This document shows, piece after piece, positions 19,120 to 28,744 of a DNA stretch of 64,000 nt. Both the position numbers and the translations under genes were made by a program. The notes under the pieces were generated by a model. The model did no database searches and was not told where the DNA came from. It saw only the letters and a program-made list of their open reading frames with translations. How positions within the stretch are numbered: the stretch's first letter is position 1; every line of letters begins with the position of its first letter. The stretch is taken from positions 62,001 through 126,000 of the forward strand of contig PERI01000001.1 of assembly GCA_002928515.1 (NCBI GenBank), read 5' to 3'. This DNA is from Hyphomicrobium sp. GTDB lineage: Bacteria > Pseudomonadota > Alphaproteobacteria > Rhizobiales > Hyphomicrobiaceae.

Positions 19120-22100
19120 GATCCAACCTCACCATTGTCATGGGTGGACCATTCGGCCACGCGTGCGAGGTGCGCATAATCGTCATAGTCGTAATGGTAT
19201 GTCGGTCTTCGTATGGCGCGGTAAGGCGTATTAGGATTATCGAATAAGGCGACGAGGTTGGTCAGTCCGGTCAGTGCTTGTGCAGCTAGTGCAGTCATAT
19301 CATTGGATTTGATGTCGTGCGCTTCGCCTGGCGGTTCTCCGCCCGATGCACGGATGTAACGAAGCGCTTCGACGCTGCGCTTATTTAAATTCGGGAAGCC
19401 AGAGTTTCCGAGCGCGATCGCGGCTTCAAGCGGCAATTGTGGAGCACGACCGCTGAGAACATGCGTATCGGAAGGCAGTCCGCCCGTTTTGTAGTCTGTG
19501 ATGATGAGTGCCGATCCTTTGTCATCGATGCGATCGGCGCGTGCGGTCAGCGTGAAAGGTCCTCCAGGAGCATCTAAGACCAATACGCCTGATGTTTCGG
19601 GAATGACTTTAGAAACGCCTTCACGTCGCTTGGCTTCGGTCTGGGCAAACCATTGCAGAAATCGACCCAGTCGCGGTAGCCAAAATGCTGCAACGCGTGG
19701 ATGGCCTGTATAGGATTGCAGCACTTCGGCGGCGATTTGATCGAGCGACGATTTGAGATCACGCGGGAGCGATTTTGGATATGCGAGTGCGAACTTGGAT
19801 AGGACTTCATGCACGAGTGCACCACGCAGGCTTTGGTCGGGCGAGGTTCCAAGGGCAGGGAGTGGTTCGAGATTGAGAATGTGGCGAGCGTATATTGCGT
19901 AAGGATTGCTGATCCAAGCTTCGATGCGCGTCACACTCAATCGACGCGGGCGCAAATCTGTTGCGGGGCGCGGTTCTGGCGCTGCAATGCGGATGCGTTT
20001 GTTTGTGTCGATCACATCACGTGCGCGCGCCCAAGCCAGCCAAGGGCGATCTGGTTTTAAGGCATCGGTGAGTTGCATGCCGGCGAGCAAGGCTTTAATG
20101 CGCATCAGCCATCGCGATGGCACAGTTGGCACGCCTTTGATTTTGGTCGCGCGGGTCATGAATACCTGATCAGCACCCAGCAGTGAAACAAAGTCGAGTG
20201 CGGAGCGACCGACTTCGACCTCTGGTGCGGGCAGTCCGAGTGCATTTCTCATTGGCCTGTTCAACCATGCGCCAGGCTCAGCAGCTTCTGGCCAAGTGCC
20301 TTCGTTCAAGGCGCCGAGCACGATGACATCGGGCTGTTGCAAGCGCGCTTCAAGCGGACCCCAAATAGCCACGCGGGGATGAACCGGTGTGCGTTCGCGC
20401 ACGTTTTCCCGAGCGATGAGGCTTGCGTAGAGATCGGCATACTCACTGGCAAATATGGCTATGTCTTCAGAGCCGGATTGTAAAAGTTCAGTGAAAAAGT
20501 TTCGCGCCGTATCACCAGCTACGCCCTGCCAAAGCGATTGAGGCGTGGACTTTTGGTCAACTGCAGCGTCACCCATAGACACCTGTGCAAGGGCTTCGGC
20601 CGCTGCGAGATGAGCCTTAGCAAATGATGCAAGGGTATGTTGTGTGTGCTTGGCCGACAATGCAATGAAAGGTGCAAATGCGTCTTCAAGTTTGGAGACG
20701 AGGTCGCGTGCGCCTTGTCGGTCTTCATCCCACAAGCGTTTCGCAGTGGCGTTCATGCGGACGTTTTGGAGCCGGTCCGCCTCGGACTTTTCGAGTGCGG
20801 CGCGAATGCCATCCAGGCCGCGTCCCAAGTATGGCGCACGGAATGCCAGGATTTCCAAGGCACGGCCGTAGCGTCGGATGTCGAAGGGGCTCAAACTCAA
20901 ACGACACAGTGGGTGTTTGAGCAACGCCATCGTTTCTGCTGGCGCGAATGAGCTGCGTGCTGCTTCAACAACGAGGTTGAGAAATGTACCGGGCACTGTT
21001 TTTGCGAACGGTCGTCCTGCGCTGTCGTCAACGCGGATACCCCAAGCTTCCAAGCGGATCGCGACGCGGCGTGCCAGCAGACGATCTGGTGAAACGAGTG
21101 CTGCCGTTCGCCCAGGCGTATCGACGGCATCGCGTAAAATGAGTGCGACGACGTCGGCTTCGTCTTGGGCCGATGGCGCTTCTATGAGAGATAAGCCTTC
21201 CAGAGATTTTTTTACTTCTTCTGGATTGGCAGAGGCCGTGAATTCGTGCCATTGCTCGGTCGTCGATGACGGGCGCATGGCTTCGCTGATGAAATAGGAA
21301 CGACGGTCGCGCGCAGGATTGAGCTTGCAACCGGGCAAAGGTTGGACGTCGCCGCGCGTTACGTTCAATGCGTCGAGTAGTTTCTTCAATCCATATTGGG
21401 GATGTTCGGGGTGGTTGGGAACGATACTTTGCCAGCTTGCATCGTCTAAGTGACGATCGAGTGCGGGCAAGACGATTGCGCCAGTTTGACGTTCAGCGAC
21501 AGCTCTCATGAGCGTAACGGTCGCCGGAATGGAGCCGGTGACGCCGGCAACGATCACTTGTGCATCTTGGGGTAGCGATCGGATGCGTTCTGCTTCTTGC
21601 AGAATGAGTGCGTTGATACGAGCCGCAGGCGAGGCGAGGTCTTCAGCAGCCATATACGCTGGCCAATACTCGGTAATGATTTTCAGGAAATCGACGGTTT
21701 GTTTCCAATGTTCTGCGTAATGTTCTGGAACAAGGCTTTGCAAATTTGTGAGCGCGATGTTTTCACGCTCAATATCATCCATCAGCTTGGCAAGTTCTGC
21801 TGCGAGGTTCGCCGCTTGGGCCGGCGTGTTGCTGCCTGAAGCTTGTCTCTCCGGTTCGGCACGAGCAAGGGTGCTGCGCCACCGTTGCACCAGCCTCATC
21901 AATACCAGTGTGCGTGTTAACGACGGAATGGAAGGCGGCAAGTCGAGACCGTTGAAACCTTCGTCTTGGATGCTCGCACCACTCAGGCCAGCAAAGCGCG
22001 TCAGAAATGACATGTCTTCATCGCCCTGTGAAATTGGGCGGATGGCTGGCATGAGGAGTGCACGTTTTCCGGATGTTTCTAGAAATGCTTCTTGTGCCGC

Positions 22101-22262
22101 GCGCGCAGCTCGGCGCGTCGGTAGCAGCAAGGTCGTGTCCGGTAGGGATAGTGGGTCGAGCGGTTGACCTATATGTGCCGAAAGATCGCCATTGAGTATG
22201 GCGCGTGCGAGAGCTGGCAAAAAGGGGACGCCGATGGGGACATGAAAAATCCGCGATGTCAT
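19116..22262 (-). CDS. addB: Double-strand break repair protein AddB, alphaproteobacterial type
   Basis: 1048 residues from ATG 22262 (MTSRIFHVPIGVPFLPAL). AddB is the second nuclease and Chi-recognition subunit. The C-terminal nuclease core is seen as ADRIDDKGSALIITDYKTG. Where Bacillus AddB has the first iron-sulfur Cys (a CP in the SxIExYxxCP motif), this protein has SNPYAIYAR, and no Cys cluster is seen at the C-terminus, so the Fe-S cluster is probably absent. The start overlaps the upstream gene stop by ATGA. A longer frame to 22403 would read into that gene and is not chosen. Confidence 0.94.
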   Translation of the reverse strand: MTSRIFHVPIGVPFLPALARAILNGDLSAHIGQPLDPLSLPDTTLLLPTRRAARAAQEAFLETSGKRALLMPAIRPISQGDEDMSFLTRFAGLSGASIQDEGFNGLDLPPSIPSLTRTLVLMRLVQRWRSTLARAEPERQASGSNTPAQAANLAAELAKLMDDIERENIALTNLQSLVPEHYAEHWKQTVDFLKIITEYWPAYMAAEDLASPAARINALILQEAERIRSLPQDAQVIVAGVTGSIPATVTLMRAVAERQTGAIVLPALDRHLDDASWQSIVPNHPEHPQYGLKKLLDALNVTRGDVQPLPGCKLNPARDRRSYFISEAMRPSSTTEQWHEFTASANPEEVKKSLEGLSLIEAPSAQDEADVVALILRDAVDTPGRTAALVSPDRLLARRVAIRLEAWGIRVDDSAGRPFAKTVPGTFLNLVVEAARSSFAPAETMALLKHPLCRLSLSPFDIRRYGRALEILAFRAPYLGRGLDGIRAALEKSEADRLQNVRMNATAKRLWDEDRQGARDLVSKLEDAFAPFIALSAKHTQHTLASFAKAHLAAAEALAQVSMGDAAVDQKSTPQSLWQGVAGDTARNFFTELLQSGSEDIAIFASEYADLYASLIARENVRERTPVHPRVAIWGPLEARLQQPDVIVLGALNEGTWPEAAEPGAWLNRPMRNALGLPAPEVEVGRSALDFVSLLGADQVFMTRATKIKGVPTVPSRWLMRIKALLAGMQLTDALKPDRPWLAWARARDVIDTNKRIRIAAPEPRPATDLRPRRLSVTRIEAWISNPYAIYARHILNLEPLPALGTSPDQSLRGALVHEVLSKFALAYPKSLPRDLKSSLDQIAAEVLQSYTGHPRVAAFWLPRLGRFLQWFAQTEAKRREGVSKVIPETSGVLVLDAPGGPFTLTARADRIDDKGSALIITDYKTGGLPSDTHVLSGRAPQLPLEAAIALGNSGFPNLNKRSVEALRYIRASGGEPPGEAHDIKSNDMTALAAQALTGLTNLVALFDNPNTPYRAIRRPTYHYDYDDYAHLARVAEWSTHDNGEVGS

Positions 22263-23011
22263 GCACGTTCGCCCGATTTTGCGCTGGCGTTTGCAGCAAT
22301 CGCTTGTTCGGCGTCTGCTAATGCTTCTGGTGTGCCGACGTGCATCCAGAGACCATCGAGGATCACGCCATAGAGCCGACCTTGCGATATGGAATTGTCC
22401 CACAGCGCATTGAGTGAAAAGCGACCGTCTGGCGCGTTGTCAAAAATCTGAGTGTTAGCAATCGAGACACCGGCAAAGACATATGGCGCGTGCGTACCTT
22501 TTTGTGGGCGAGATAAGCGGCCCAATTCATCCAACATAAAATCTCCCCGTCCATCGTAGCCAAGGCTTGTTACGCTTGGTGCGATGAGCATGAGGCTGTC
22601 CATGACGTGTGGGTTCCAAGCCGATTGGATCGTTTCCAAAACGGGATGGCTATGTTCGATCCACACAGAATCTGAATTGTGAATGAGAAACGGGGTATCG
22701 CCGAGTTGCGAGAGGGCGTGCTTCACCCCACCGCCCGTGTCTAGCAACACATCACGCTCGTCTGAAATTATGATGTGGGGTTTTGCGCGTTGCGCAACAT
22801 GCGCTTCAATCTGATCGGCGAGATAGTGGACGTTGACGATAGCGCGTGAGAAGCCTGCATCGTTCAAGCGATCGAGAACGTGATCGATCAATGCCCGTCC
22901 TGCAAGCGTCACGAGAGGCTTTGGTCGCGTGTCCGTTAGCGGTCGCATGCGCGAGCCCATGCCTGCTGCCAGCACGAACGCGGTGTCAATTTTTTGTGCT
23001 GGTGGCATCAC
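22259..23011 (-). CDS. MurU-like sugar-phosphate nucleotidyltransferase
   Basis: 250 residues of the GT-A nucleotidyltransferase fold. The nucleotide loop LAAGMGSRMRPLTDTRPKP and metal-binding region FLIHNSDSVW are present. Placed directly after a phosphotransferase of the AmgK kind, it most likely is MurU, which turns MurNAc-1-phosphate to UDP-MurNAc in peptidoglycan recycling. By sequence alone it could also be a mannose-1-phosphate guanylyltransferase. It lies 18 bases after the tsaE-amgK fusion and overlaps addB by 4 bases. Confidence 0.8.
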   Translation of the reverse strand: MMPPAQKIDTAFVLAAGMGSRMRPLTDTRPKPLVTLAGRALIDHVLDRLNDAGFSRAIVNVHYLADQIEAHVAQRAKPHIIISDERDVLLDTGGGVKHALSQLGDTPFLIHNSDSVWIEHSHPVLETIQSAWNPHVMDSLMLIAPSVTSLGYDGRGDFMLDELGRLSRPQKGTHAPYVFAGVSIANTQIFDNAPDGRFSLNALWDNSISQGRLYGVILDGLWMHVGTPEALADAEQAIAANASAKSGERA

Positions 23012-23029
23012 GCACGAATCCTTACAGCG

Positions 23030-24577
23030 TCAAAGGGCAATCCCACGACGTCGGATGTCTGCGGGGAGGTGGGCATCATACCATGCTGCAAGCTCAGTGA
23101 GGCCAGGGTGGGCGAGGTTCCGCGCGAGATACCCCCAGATGCGTGGCAGGTGCGTCAGATATTGACGCTTTCCATCACGCTTTGCCAAGCGTGCGAAAAT
23201 TCCCAATATTTTGGTATTGCGCTGTGCACCGAGTGCTGCATAGACGAAACGGAATTGATCGGCGTCGAAGTGTGCTTCTGTCGTCGAGACTTGTTCGAGA
23301 TAGCGTTCGATCAGATTTGTTTCCAAGTCTGCTGATACATCAACGCGGGCATCTTGTAGCAATGACACCAGATCGTAGGCGTGTGGGCCGATCATGGCAT
23401 CTTGAAAGTCGATGATGCCGACATCGCGAGGTGGTTTGCGGTTGTCGAGCGCTATCAGGTTGGGCGAATGAAAGTCACGCAATAACCAGCCGAATGGCGC
23501 GGCTAGGACGGCGTCGAACAGGGGAGACCAGGCACGCGTGAATTGGAGTTCAATGTCAGAGTGCGCGGGTTTTCCAAAAACTGAAGGCCAGTACCAATCC
23601 AATAGCAGTTGGGTTTCGATATTGAGGACATGACGATCTATTTTTGGCAGCTGGTAATCTGTTCCATCAGGTAATGGCATCTGGATAGGTGGCGACGCGC
23701 GTAACGCAATCAACGTATCTGTCGCGCGCTGCCAAAGGTTGGCTTGATCGCGACCGCGTTTAACTTCGGACCCGAAGACAGCATCGCCGAAATCTTCAAT
23801 CAAGAGCAGTCCGTCGTTCAAATCATGAGCGAAAATTTCCGGTGCGGAAAATCCACGTTCATTGAGCGCGGTACTGATGGCGGCGAACGGGCGGACGTCT
23901 TCGGCAAGGTGGGCGATTTGGCTGTATGGTAGTCCATTTTGAATGGGAGGCCCGTCGCCTTGCTTCGGCGAATCCATGAGGATCGAGCGTTTGCCATTGC
24001 CATCAATCAGCCGTGCGTAGCGTCGCGGTGAGGCGTCTCCTTGCAGATAGCTGAGATGATAATCTGTGCCGGCCGAGGCTGAGACAGAGAGAAAATCTCG
24101 AATTTCTGTAAATCGTGCCAAACGAGGGGCGGAAGCTGTGTTGGATGACATCGTGACGGAGCGGGTGTCGTTATCGCCATCGCCATCGTCGGTAAAACTG
24201 AGTATAAAATCTGCCGTTGGCATGCGATCTTCCCCGCGCTCTGGCCACTCGATCACTGCGATACCGCGCAGCAAGGCCGCTTCGATACCGAGCTCTTCGA
24301 CTTCATTCGGGGTCTCTATCCGATAAAGGTCGAGATGGGCGATTTCGAAACGTGGGGTTTCGTAGAGTTGGGTCAACGTGAATGTCGGGCTTGGAACTTC
24401 CAGTTCTCGTTCGCCTGATGCGGCGCGGATTAACGCGCGCGCAAACGTCGTCTTTCCTGCACCCAACTCTCCAGTGAGTGCGATGCAATCACCAGGTGAC
24501 AGCATAAACGCAACCTCCTCAGCGAGGCGCGTCATGTCGGGTAGATTAAGCTTTTTGAGGACTAGCGGCGTGCTCAT
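23030..24577 (-). CDS. TsaE-AmgK fusion: tRNA t6A ATPase plus sugar kinase domain
   Basis: 515 residues. Residues 1-150 are TsaE, the ATPase that drives the TsaBDE complex making t6A37 on tRNA (P-loop TGELGAGKTTFARAL, then LDLYRIE and VIEWPERGED). Residues about 165-515 are an aminoglycoside-phosphotransferase-like kinase with catalytic LLRDFHSPNLIAL and metal-binding IIDFQDAMIGP, matching AmgK, the anomeric MurNAc/GlcNAc kinase. I recall the fusion as common in Rhizobiales. ATG 24577 gives MSTPLVLKKL; an upstream TTG at 24586 is possible. No good Shine-Dalgarno is seen, and it may be coupled to the kinase gene ending 12 bases upstream. Confidence 0.9.
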   Translation of the reverse strand: MSTPLVLKKLNLPDMTRLAEEVAFMLSPGDCIALTGELGAGKTTFARALIRAASGERELEVPSPTFTLTQLYETPRFEIAHLDLYRIETPNEVEELGIEAALLRGIAVIEWPERGEDRMPTADFILSFTDDGDGDNDTRSVTMSSNTASAPRLARFTEIRDFLSVSASAGTDYHLSYLQGDASPRRYARLIDGNGKRSILMDSPKQGDGPPIQNGLPYSQIAHLAEDVRPFAAISTALNERGFSAPEIFAHDLNDGLLLIEDFGDAVFGSEVKRGRDQANLWQRATDTLIALRASPPIQMPLPDGTDYQLPKIDRHVLNIETQLLLDWYWPSVFGKPAHSDIELQFTRAWSPLFDAVLAAPFGWLLRDFHSPNLIALDNRKPPRDVGIIDFQDAMIGPHAYDLVSLLQDARVDVSADLETNLIERYLEQVSTTEAHFDADQFRFVYAALGAQRNTKILGIFARLAKRDGKRQYLTHLPRIWGYLARNLAHPGLTELAAWYDAHLPADIRRRGIAL

Positions 24578-24589
24578 GTGAACCAAAGT

Positions 24590-27214
24590 TTACGCGGCTC
24601 TGTCGTTGGGAGCCATATCCAAAAATGCGTCTGAAGCCCGTTCTCGTTGGTGCTCTTGAATTGCAACCATAGGCCGCTCTGGTATCCGGACTATCACGCG
24701 CGTGCCATGATTTTCTTGCGATTCAATGGCGATTGTTCCGTTATGCAATTCTACCAGGCTTTTGACGATGGAGAGCCCAAGGCCTGCCCCACGGTGCTTC
24801 GAACCTTGGCTGCGGCTTTCGAACCTTTGGAATACACGTCCTAATTGATCTTTCGGTATGCCGACGCCTTGATCGCGAACTTCAAAGACGATGTGCACGT
24901 CGTCGCGCCAGCAGGTCAGATAAATCGTATCATTAGGTTTTGAGAACCCAGCCGCATTCGACAGGAGATTATAAAGGATCTGGCGCATACGCGCTTCGTC
25001 CGCCAGAAATACGGTGACGCTGTCGTCAATAGCTATGTCGATGGTCAGGCGTGTGCGGATCGCGCGTTCTCGGATGCCTAGAATTGCCGCATCAATAATG
25101 GCACGCACGCTTGTCGGTGCCAGCTTCAGATCGACGCTACCAGCGTCTATCGTGGCTAGGTCGAGAATATCATCAATGATGGCGAGTAACGTTTTTGAGG
25201 ACGACATAATGTCGGCGACGTACTCGCGTTGTTTGTCGTTGAGTTCGCCCATGTACGGGCTTGCCAACAATTCGGTGAAGCCAATGATATTGGTGAGCGG
25301 CGTTCTCAATTCGTAGGAGATATGTCCTACGAATTGGGTTTTGAGACGGTCAGCAGCGACGAGCGCTTCGTTGCGTTCCAAGAGCGCGCGTTCGGCGCGT
25401 TTTGCATCGGTTACGTCGGCAAAGGTCAAGAGCGATGCCCCGTCAGGCAACGGCATCAATGCGTAGTCGATCACGCTATTGTCGGCACGCATCATGCGGC
25501 CTTCGAATGGTTCGCGTTCATCGAGGAATGCCGTTGTCGCCTGACTGATGCGCGACCACATATCGGCATCGTTGTGGACCAGTGAGGCGATGGCAATCAC
25601 ATCGTCGATGTGCGGGAACTCACCGAGCTGGCGCGATGGAATGCGCCAGATTTGAGAGAATGCGACGTTGAACAATTTCAGGCGTCCGTCGGTGCCAAAC
25701 ACAGCGACACCTTCTTTGAGGCTGTCGAGGGTTTCGCGCTGCACGTCGATTAGGGCATTGTAGCGGCTTTCGAGCGCAAGGCGTTCGGTTTGATCGGCAA
25801 ACAAGTATGTCACGCCGCCATCGGGGCGCTGTTCAGCCATCACGTGGATGATGCGGCCATCGGTCAGATGCCAGACATCTTCGAGTTCGGCGCCAGTTTG
25901 ATAGCATGCGAGAACTTTGGCTTTCCAATCGCGATAATTGACGACAGGGGGGAGTTTGCCTTGTTCTCGTAGCCGATCAAGGATTGCACTGTCGGTTGGG
26001 CGGCCTTTCAACCACTCATTGTCTAGCAACCAAAGACGAGCGTAGGCGTCGTTGAAGAAAACAAGAATTTGTTCGCGATTGAAAATCGCAACGGCTGTTT
26101 CGACACGGTCCAGAGTGCGATCGTAGGCGGCGATCTGGCGTTCCAATTCGCCTTGGACAGTTTCAAGCGCCGTGACGTCGATGGCAGCACCTGCCGAAAC
26201 ATCGTCAATGGGGAGCACGACGACATCGTGTGGTTTGCGCTCGCCGGCAACAACAAGATGTACGCGACGCTTATAGCTGTCGCCTTGGGCAATTGATTTC
26301 GACACCGATTTGCGCTGGCGGCTTTCGAGTAATTCGATTTGGCGTTCGAGAACTTCCAATTCGCTTTTGGCTTCTACAGCTGCGACGTAGGCCGTATTGA
26401 CCCAAATGATGCGTCCATCGGGACCGCGCAACCAAACGGGCATCGGTAAGGTGTTGAGCAACGCTCGGCTGGATCGGATATCGCGCGCGAGTGCGCCATG
26501 CTGTTCGTGGATGGCAGAGAGTTCGATCTTGTAGCCGGAAATATCTTTGAAGCGTAGGACTGCGCGTCCGCCTGCGGCTCTGCCCTCGGCTTCGAGGGTT
26601 CCGCCGGCCAAAGTTTTGACGATGACATTGAACGATCGTCCGTGCGCGAACAGGAGGTCGATCACGCTTTTCAATGCCTGCGCAGACTGTGAATCCAGCC
26701 AATGACTGAAGCGAAGAATTTCTGCGTGGTGATCGGGGAGGCCCGGAATGCCCGTGAGCGTATGGGCCACGATGCGGACGGCTTGGCCAGGTTCCCAGAA
26801 AATTAGAATTTGAGGTTCTGCGCGAATGATGGCGTCGGCAGCAGCTAGATTGCGGCGCAACTGGCGGCTCTCGGCTTTAGCGTTGCGCGCGTCCCGTCGT
26901 GCAGCGCTGACCATGTGCAACACCATCATGCCAGCAAGGAATGTCGCGCCTGCAACCGCTGCAATGAGTGCTAAGTGCCGAATGTCGAGCTGATCAGGTG
27001 TGGTGCTGTGGCCCGCCATGAAAATCACGAGCAGGATCGCGACGCAGGCCATCGATGCCAGCAGCAGCATGGCGAGCTGGCGGCGGGTCGTGGAGGTCTC
27101 AGTTTTAGTCGCGATGGCGCGCATTAAATCTCGGGCGTAGTTCAGGTGTCGTCGGGATGGCAACGCAGTGAACGCGGCGGCCGGAGGACCGATTCGCAGA
27201 TGAAGCCGAATCAT
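24590..27214 (-). CDS. DivL-like PAS-domain pseudo-histidine kinase
   Basis: Up to 874 residues. Two membrane helices (about 46-68 and 80-102) are followed by several PAS domains (about 250-345, 365-475, 490-605), a dimerisation helix and an ATPase domain (LYNLLSNAAGFS, VRDQGVGIPKD, GAGLGLSIVKSL). At the phospho-acceptor position the sequence is HISYELRTPLTN: Tyr 634 stands where histidine kinases have His. The same change defines DivL of Caulobacter, which controls the CckA-CtrA cell-cycle pathway by binding partners. I therefore read this as a DivL orthologue. The start is unsure: ATG 27214, or ATG 27124 (MRAIATKTE), neither with a clear ribosome site. A 12-bp inverted repeat covers the Tyr codon. 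Confidence 0.82.
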   Translation of the reverse strand: MIRLHLRIGPPAAAFTALPSRRHLNYARDLMRAIATKTETSTTRRQLAMLLLASMACVAILLVIFMAGHSTTPDQLDIRHLALIAAVAGATFLAGMMVLHMVSAARRDARNAKAESRQLRRNLAAADAIIRAEPQILIFWEPGQAVRIVAHTLTGIPGLPDHHAEILRFSHWLDSQSAQALKSVIDLLFAHGRSFNVIVKTLAGGTLEAEGRAAGGRAVLRFKDISGYKIELSAIHEQHGALARDIRSSRALLNTLPMPVWLRGPDGRIIWVNTAYVAAVEAKSELEVLERQIELLESRQRKSVSKSIAQGDSYKRRVHLVVAGERKPHDVVVLPIDDVSAGAAIDVTALETVQGELERQIAAYDRTLDRVETAVAIFNREQILVFFNDAYARLWLLDNEWLKGRPTDSAILDRLREQGKLPPVVNYRDWKAKVLACYQTGAELEDVWHLTDGRIIHVMAEQRPDGGVTYLFADQTERLALESRYNALIDVQRETLDSLKEGVAVFGTDGRLKLFNVAFSQIWRIPSRQLGEFPHIDDVIAIASLVHNDADMWSRISQATTAFLDEREPFEGRMMRADNSVIDYALMPLPDGASLLTFADVTDAKRAERALLERNEALVAADRLKTQFVGHISYELRTPLTNIIGFTELLASPYMGELNDKQREYVADIMSSSKTLLAIIDDILDLATIDAGSVDLKLAPTSVRAIIDAAILGIRERAIRTRLTIDIAIDDSVTVFLADEARMRQILYNLLSNAAGFSKPNDTIYLTCWRDDVHIVFEVRDQGVGIPKDQLGRVFQRFESRSQGSKHRGAGLGLSIVKSLVELHNGTIAIESQENHGTRVIVRIPERPMVAIQEHQRERASDAFLDMAPNDRAA
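25307..25336. repeat. Perfect 12-bp inverted repeat inside the DivL-like gene
   Basis: CAATTCGTAGGA (25307-25318) and its exact reverse complement (25325-25336) flank six bases. It lies in coding sequence for the pseudo-acceptor helix. The transcript of either strand would form a strong hairpin. Function unknown; it could be chance plus codon choice. Confidence 0.8.
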
Positions 27215-27277
27215 TCGGGAAGTATGGGGTAGTTCAGCCCTGTGTTGCCACTGTTGGCTGCGTCTTGAAATGCGAAC

Positions 27278-27302
27278 GGCGCCAAGGTGTTTCCCTGGCG
27301 CC
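27278..27302 (-). terminator. Putative terminator after ahcY
   Basis: GGCGCCA (27278-27284) pairs with TGGCGCC (27296-27302), extended by two more G-C pairs around a short loop, 36 bases past the ahcY stop on the minus strand. The T-run on the minus strand is weak, so read-through into the DivL-like gene is likely. Confidence 0.4.
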
Positions 27303-27337
27303 GCGTCATTTAGTTGAGTTTGCCTCTATGGGCACCA

Positions 27338-28744
27338 TCAGTAGCGATAGTGGTCGGGTTTGTAAGGGCCTTCCAACGGAATTCCGATGTAGGCCGATTG
27401 GTCTGGGCGGAGCTTCGTCAGCTTGACACCAATTTTGGCCAGATGCAGGAGCGCAACCTTTTCATCGAGGTGCTTGGGCAGCGTGTAGACCTTCTTCTCG
27501 TATTTGCCCGGATTGGTCCAAAGCTCGATTTGAGCCAGCGTCTGGTTGGTGAATGACGCTGACATGACGAACGAGGGGTGGCCCATGGCATTGCCCAAGT
27601 TCACGAGACGACCTTCCGACAGCAGAATGATGCGCTTTTTGTCTGGAAACTCGATTTCATCGACCTGTGGCTTCACGTTGTGCCACTTATAATTCTTCAG
27701 TGCTGCGACCTGTATTTCGTTGTCGAAGTGACCAATATTGCAGACGATCGCGCGATCCTTCATGGCGCGCATGTGATCGGCGGTGATGACGTCTTTGTTG
27801 CCGGTTGCAGTCACGAAGATATCGGCGCGGGGTGCGGCGTCTTCCATGGTCGTGACTTCGTAGCCTTCCATTGCGGCTTGAAGTGCGCAGATCGGGTCGA
27901 TTTCAGAGACCATCACGCGGCAGCCAGCTTGGCGTAACGATGCGGCCGAGCCCTTGCCGACGTCGCCGAAGCCAGCAACGAAGGCGACTTTACCAGCCAT
28001 CATGACGTCGGTGCCACGGCGGATGCCATCGACGAGGCTTTCGCGGCAGCCGTAAAGATTATCGAATTTCGACTTCGTTACGGCGTCGTTGACATTGATG
28101 GCAGGGAACAACAGCTTGCCGGCCTTCTGCATTTCGTAGAGGCGATGTACGCCGGTCGTCGTTTCCTCGGAAACGCCTTTAATGTTTTTGGCCAACTCAG
28201 CGAACCAACCTTTAGGCTTTTCTTTGAGGGTCTTTTTCAGAAGTGCGAAGAAGACTTCTTCTTCTTCCGAACCCGGCTTGTCCAGAAATGCGGTGTCGCC
28301 ATTTTCAGCGCGCAGACCCAGGTGGACGAACATGGTGGCGTCGCCGCCGTCGTCGAGGATCATGTTCGGCATGCCGCCGTCGCCCCACTCGAACAGCTTG
28401 CGGGTGTAGTCCCAATAATCGACGAGGCTCTCACCCTTCCAAGCAAATACGGGAATACCGCGCGCGGCGATTGCGGCTGCTGCATGATCCTGCGTCGAAT
28501 AGATGTTGCACGAGACCCAGCGGATATCTGCGCCGAGGGCGGCGAGTGTTTCGATCAGCACCGCCGTTTGGATCGTCATATGCAACGATCCCGCGATGCG
28601 TGCGCCTTTCAAAGGCTGTGCGGGACCGTATTCGGCACGGGTGGCCATCAAGCCTGGCATTTCCGTTTCGGCGATGGCGATTTCTTTGCGGCCCCATTCG
28701 GCGAGGCTGAGGTCCTTGACGATGTAATCGGTGCTCGCGCTCAT
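27338..28744 (-). CDS. ahcY: Adenosylhomocysteinase
   Basis: 468 residues. It hydrolyses S-adenosylhomocysteine to adenosine and homocysteine with bound NAD, keeping methylation reactions running. The NAD-binding motif [17 protein letters not shown], the signature [16 protein letters not shown] and the C-terminal PDHYRY are present. GGAGA lies before the ATG. The methylation cycle link matches the presence of SAM-dependent enzymes but no met genes adjoin. A palindrome upstream may be its operator. Confidence 0.98.
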   Translation of the reverse strand: MSASTDYIVKDLSLAEWGRKEIAIAETEMPGLMATRAEYGPAQPLKGARIAGSLHMTIQTAVLIETLAALGADIRWVSCNIYSTQDHAAAAIAARGIPVFAWKGESLVDYWDYTRKLFEWGDGGMPNMILDDGGDATMFVHLGLRAENGDTAFLDKPGSEEEEVFFALLKKTLKEKPKGWFAELAKNIKGVSEETTTGVHRLYEMQKAGKLLFPAINVNDAVTKSKFDNLYGCRESLVDGIRRGTDVMMAGKVAFVAGFGDVGKGSAASLRQAGCRVMVSEIDPICALQAAMEGYEVTTMEDAAPRADIFVTATGNKDVITADHMRAMKDRAIVCNIGHFDNEIQVAALKNYKWHNVKPQVDEIEFPDKKRIILLSEGRLVNLGNAMGHPSFVMSASFTNQTLAQIELWTNPGKYEKKVYTLPKHLDEKVALLHLAKIGVKLTKLRPDQSAYIGIPLEGPYKPDHYRY

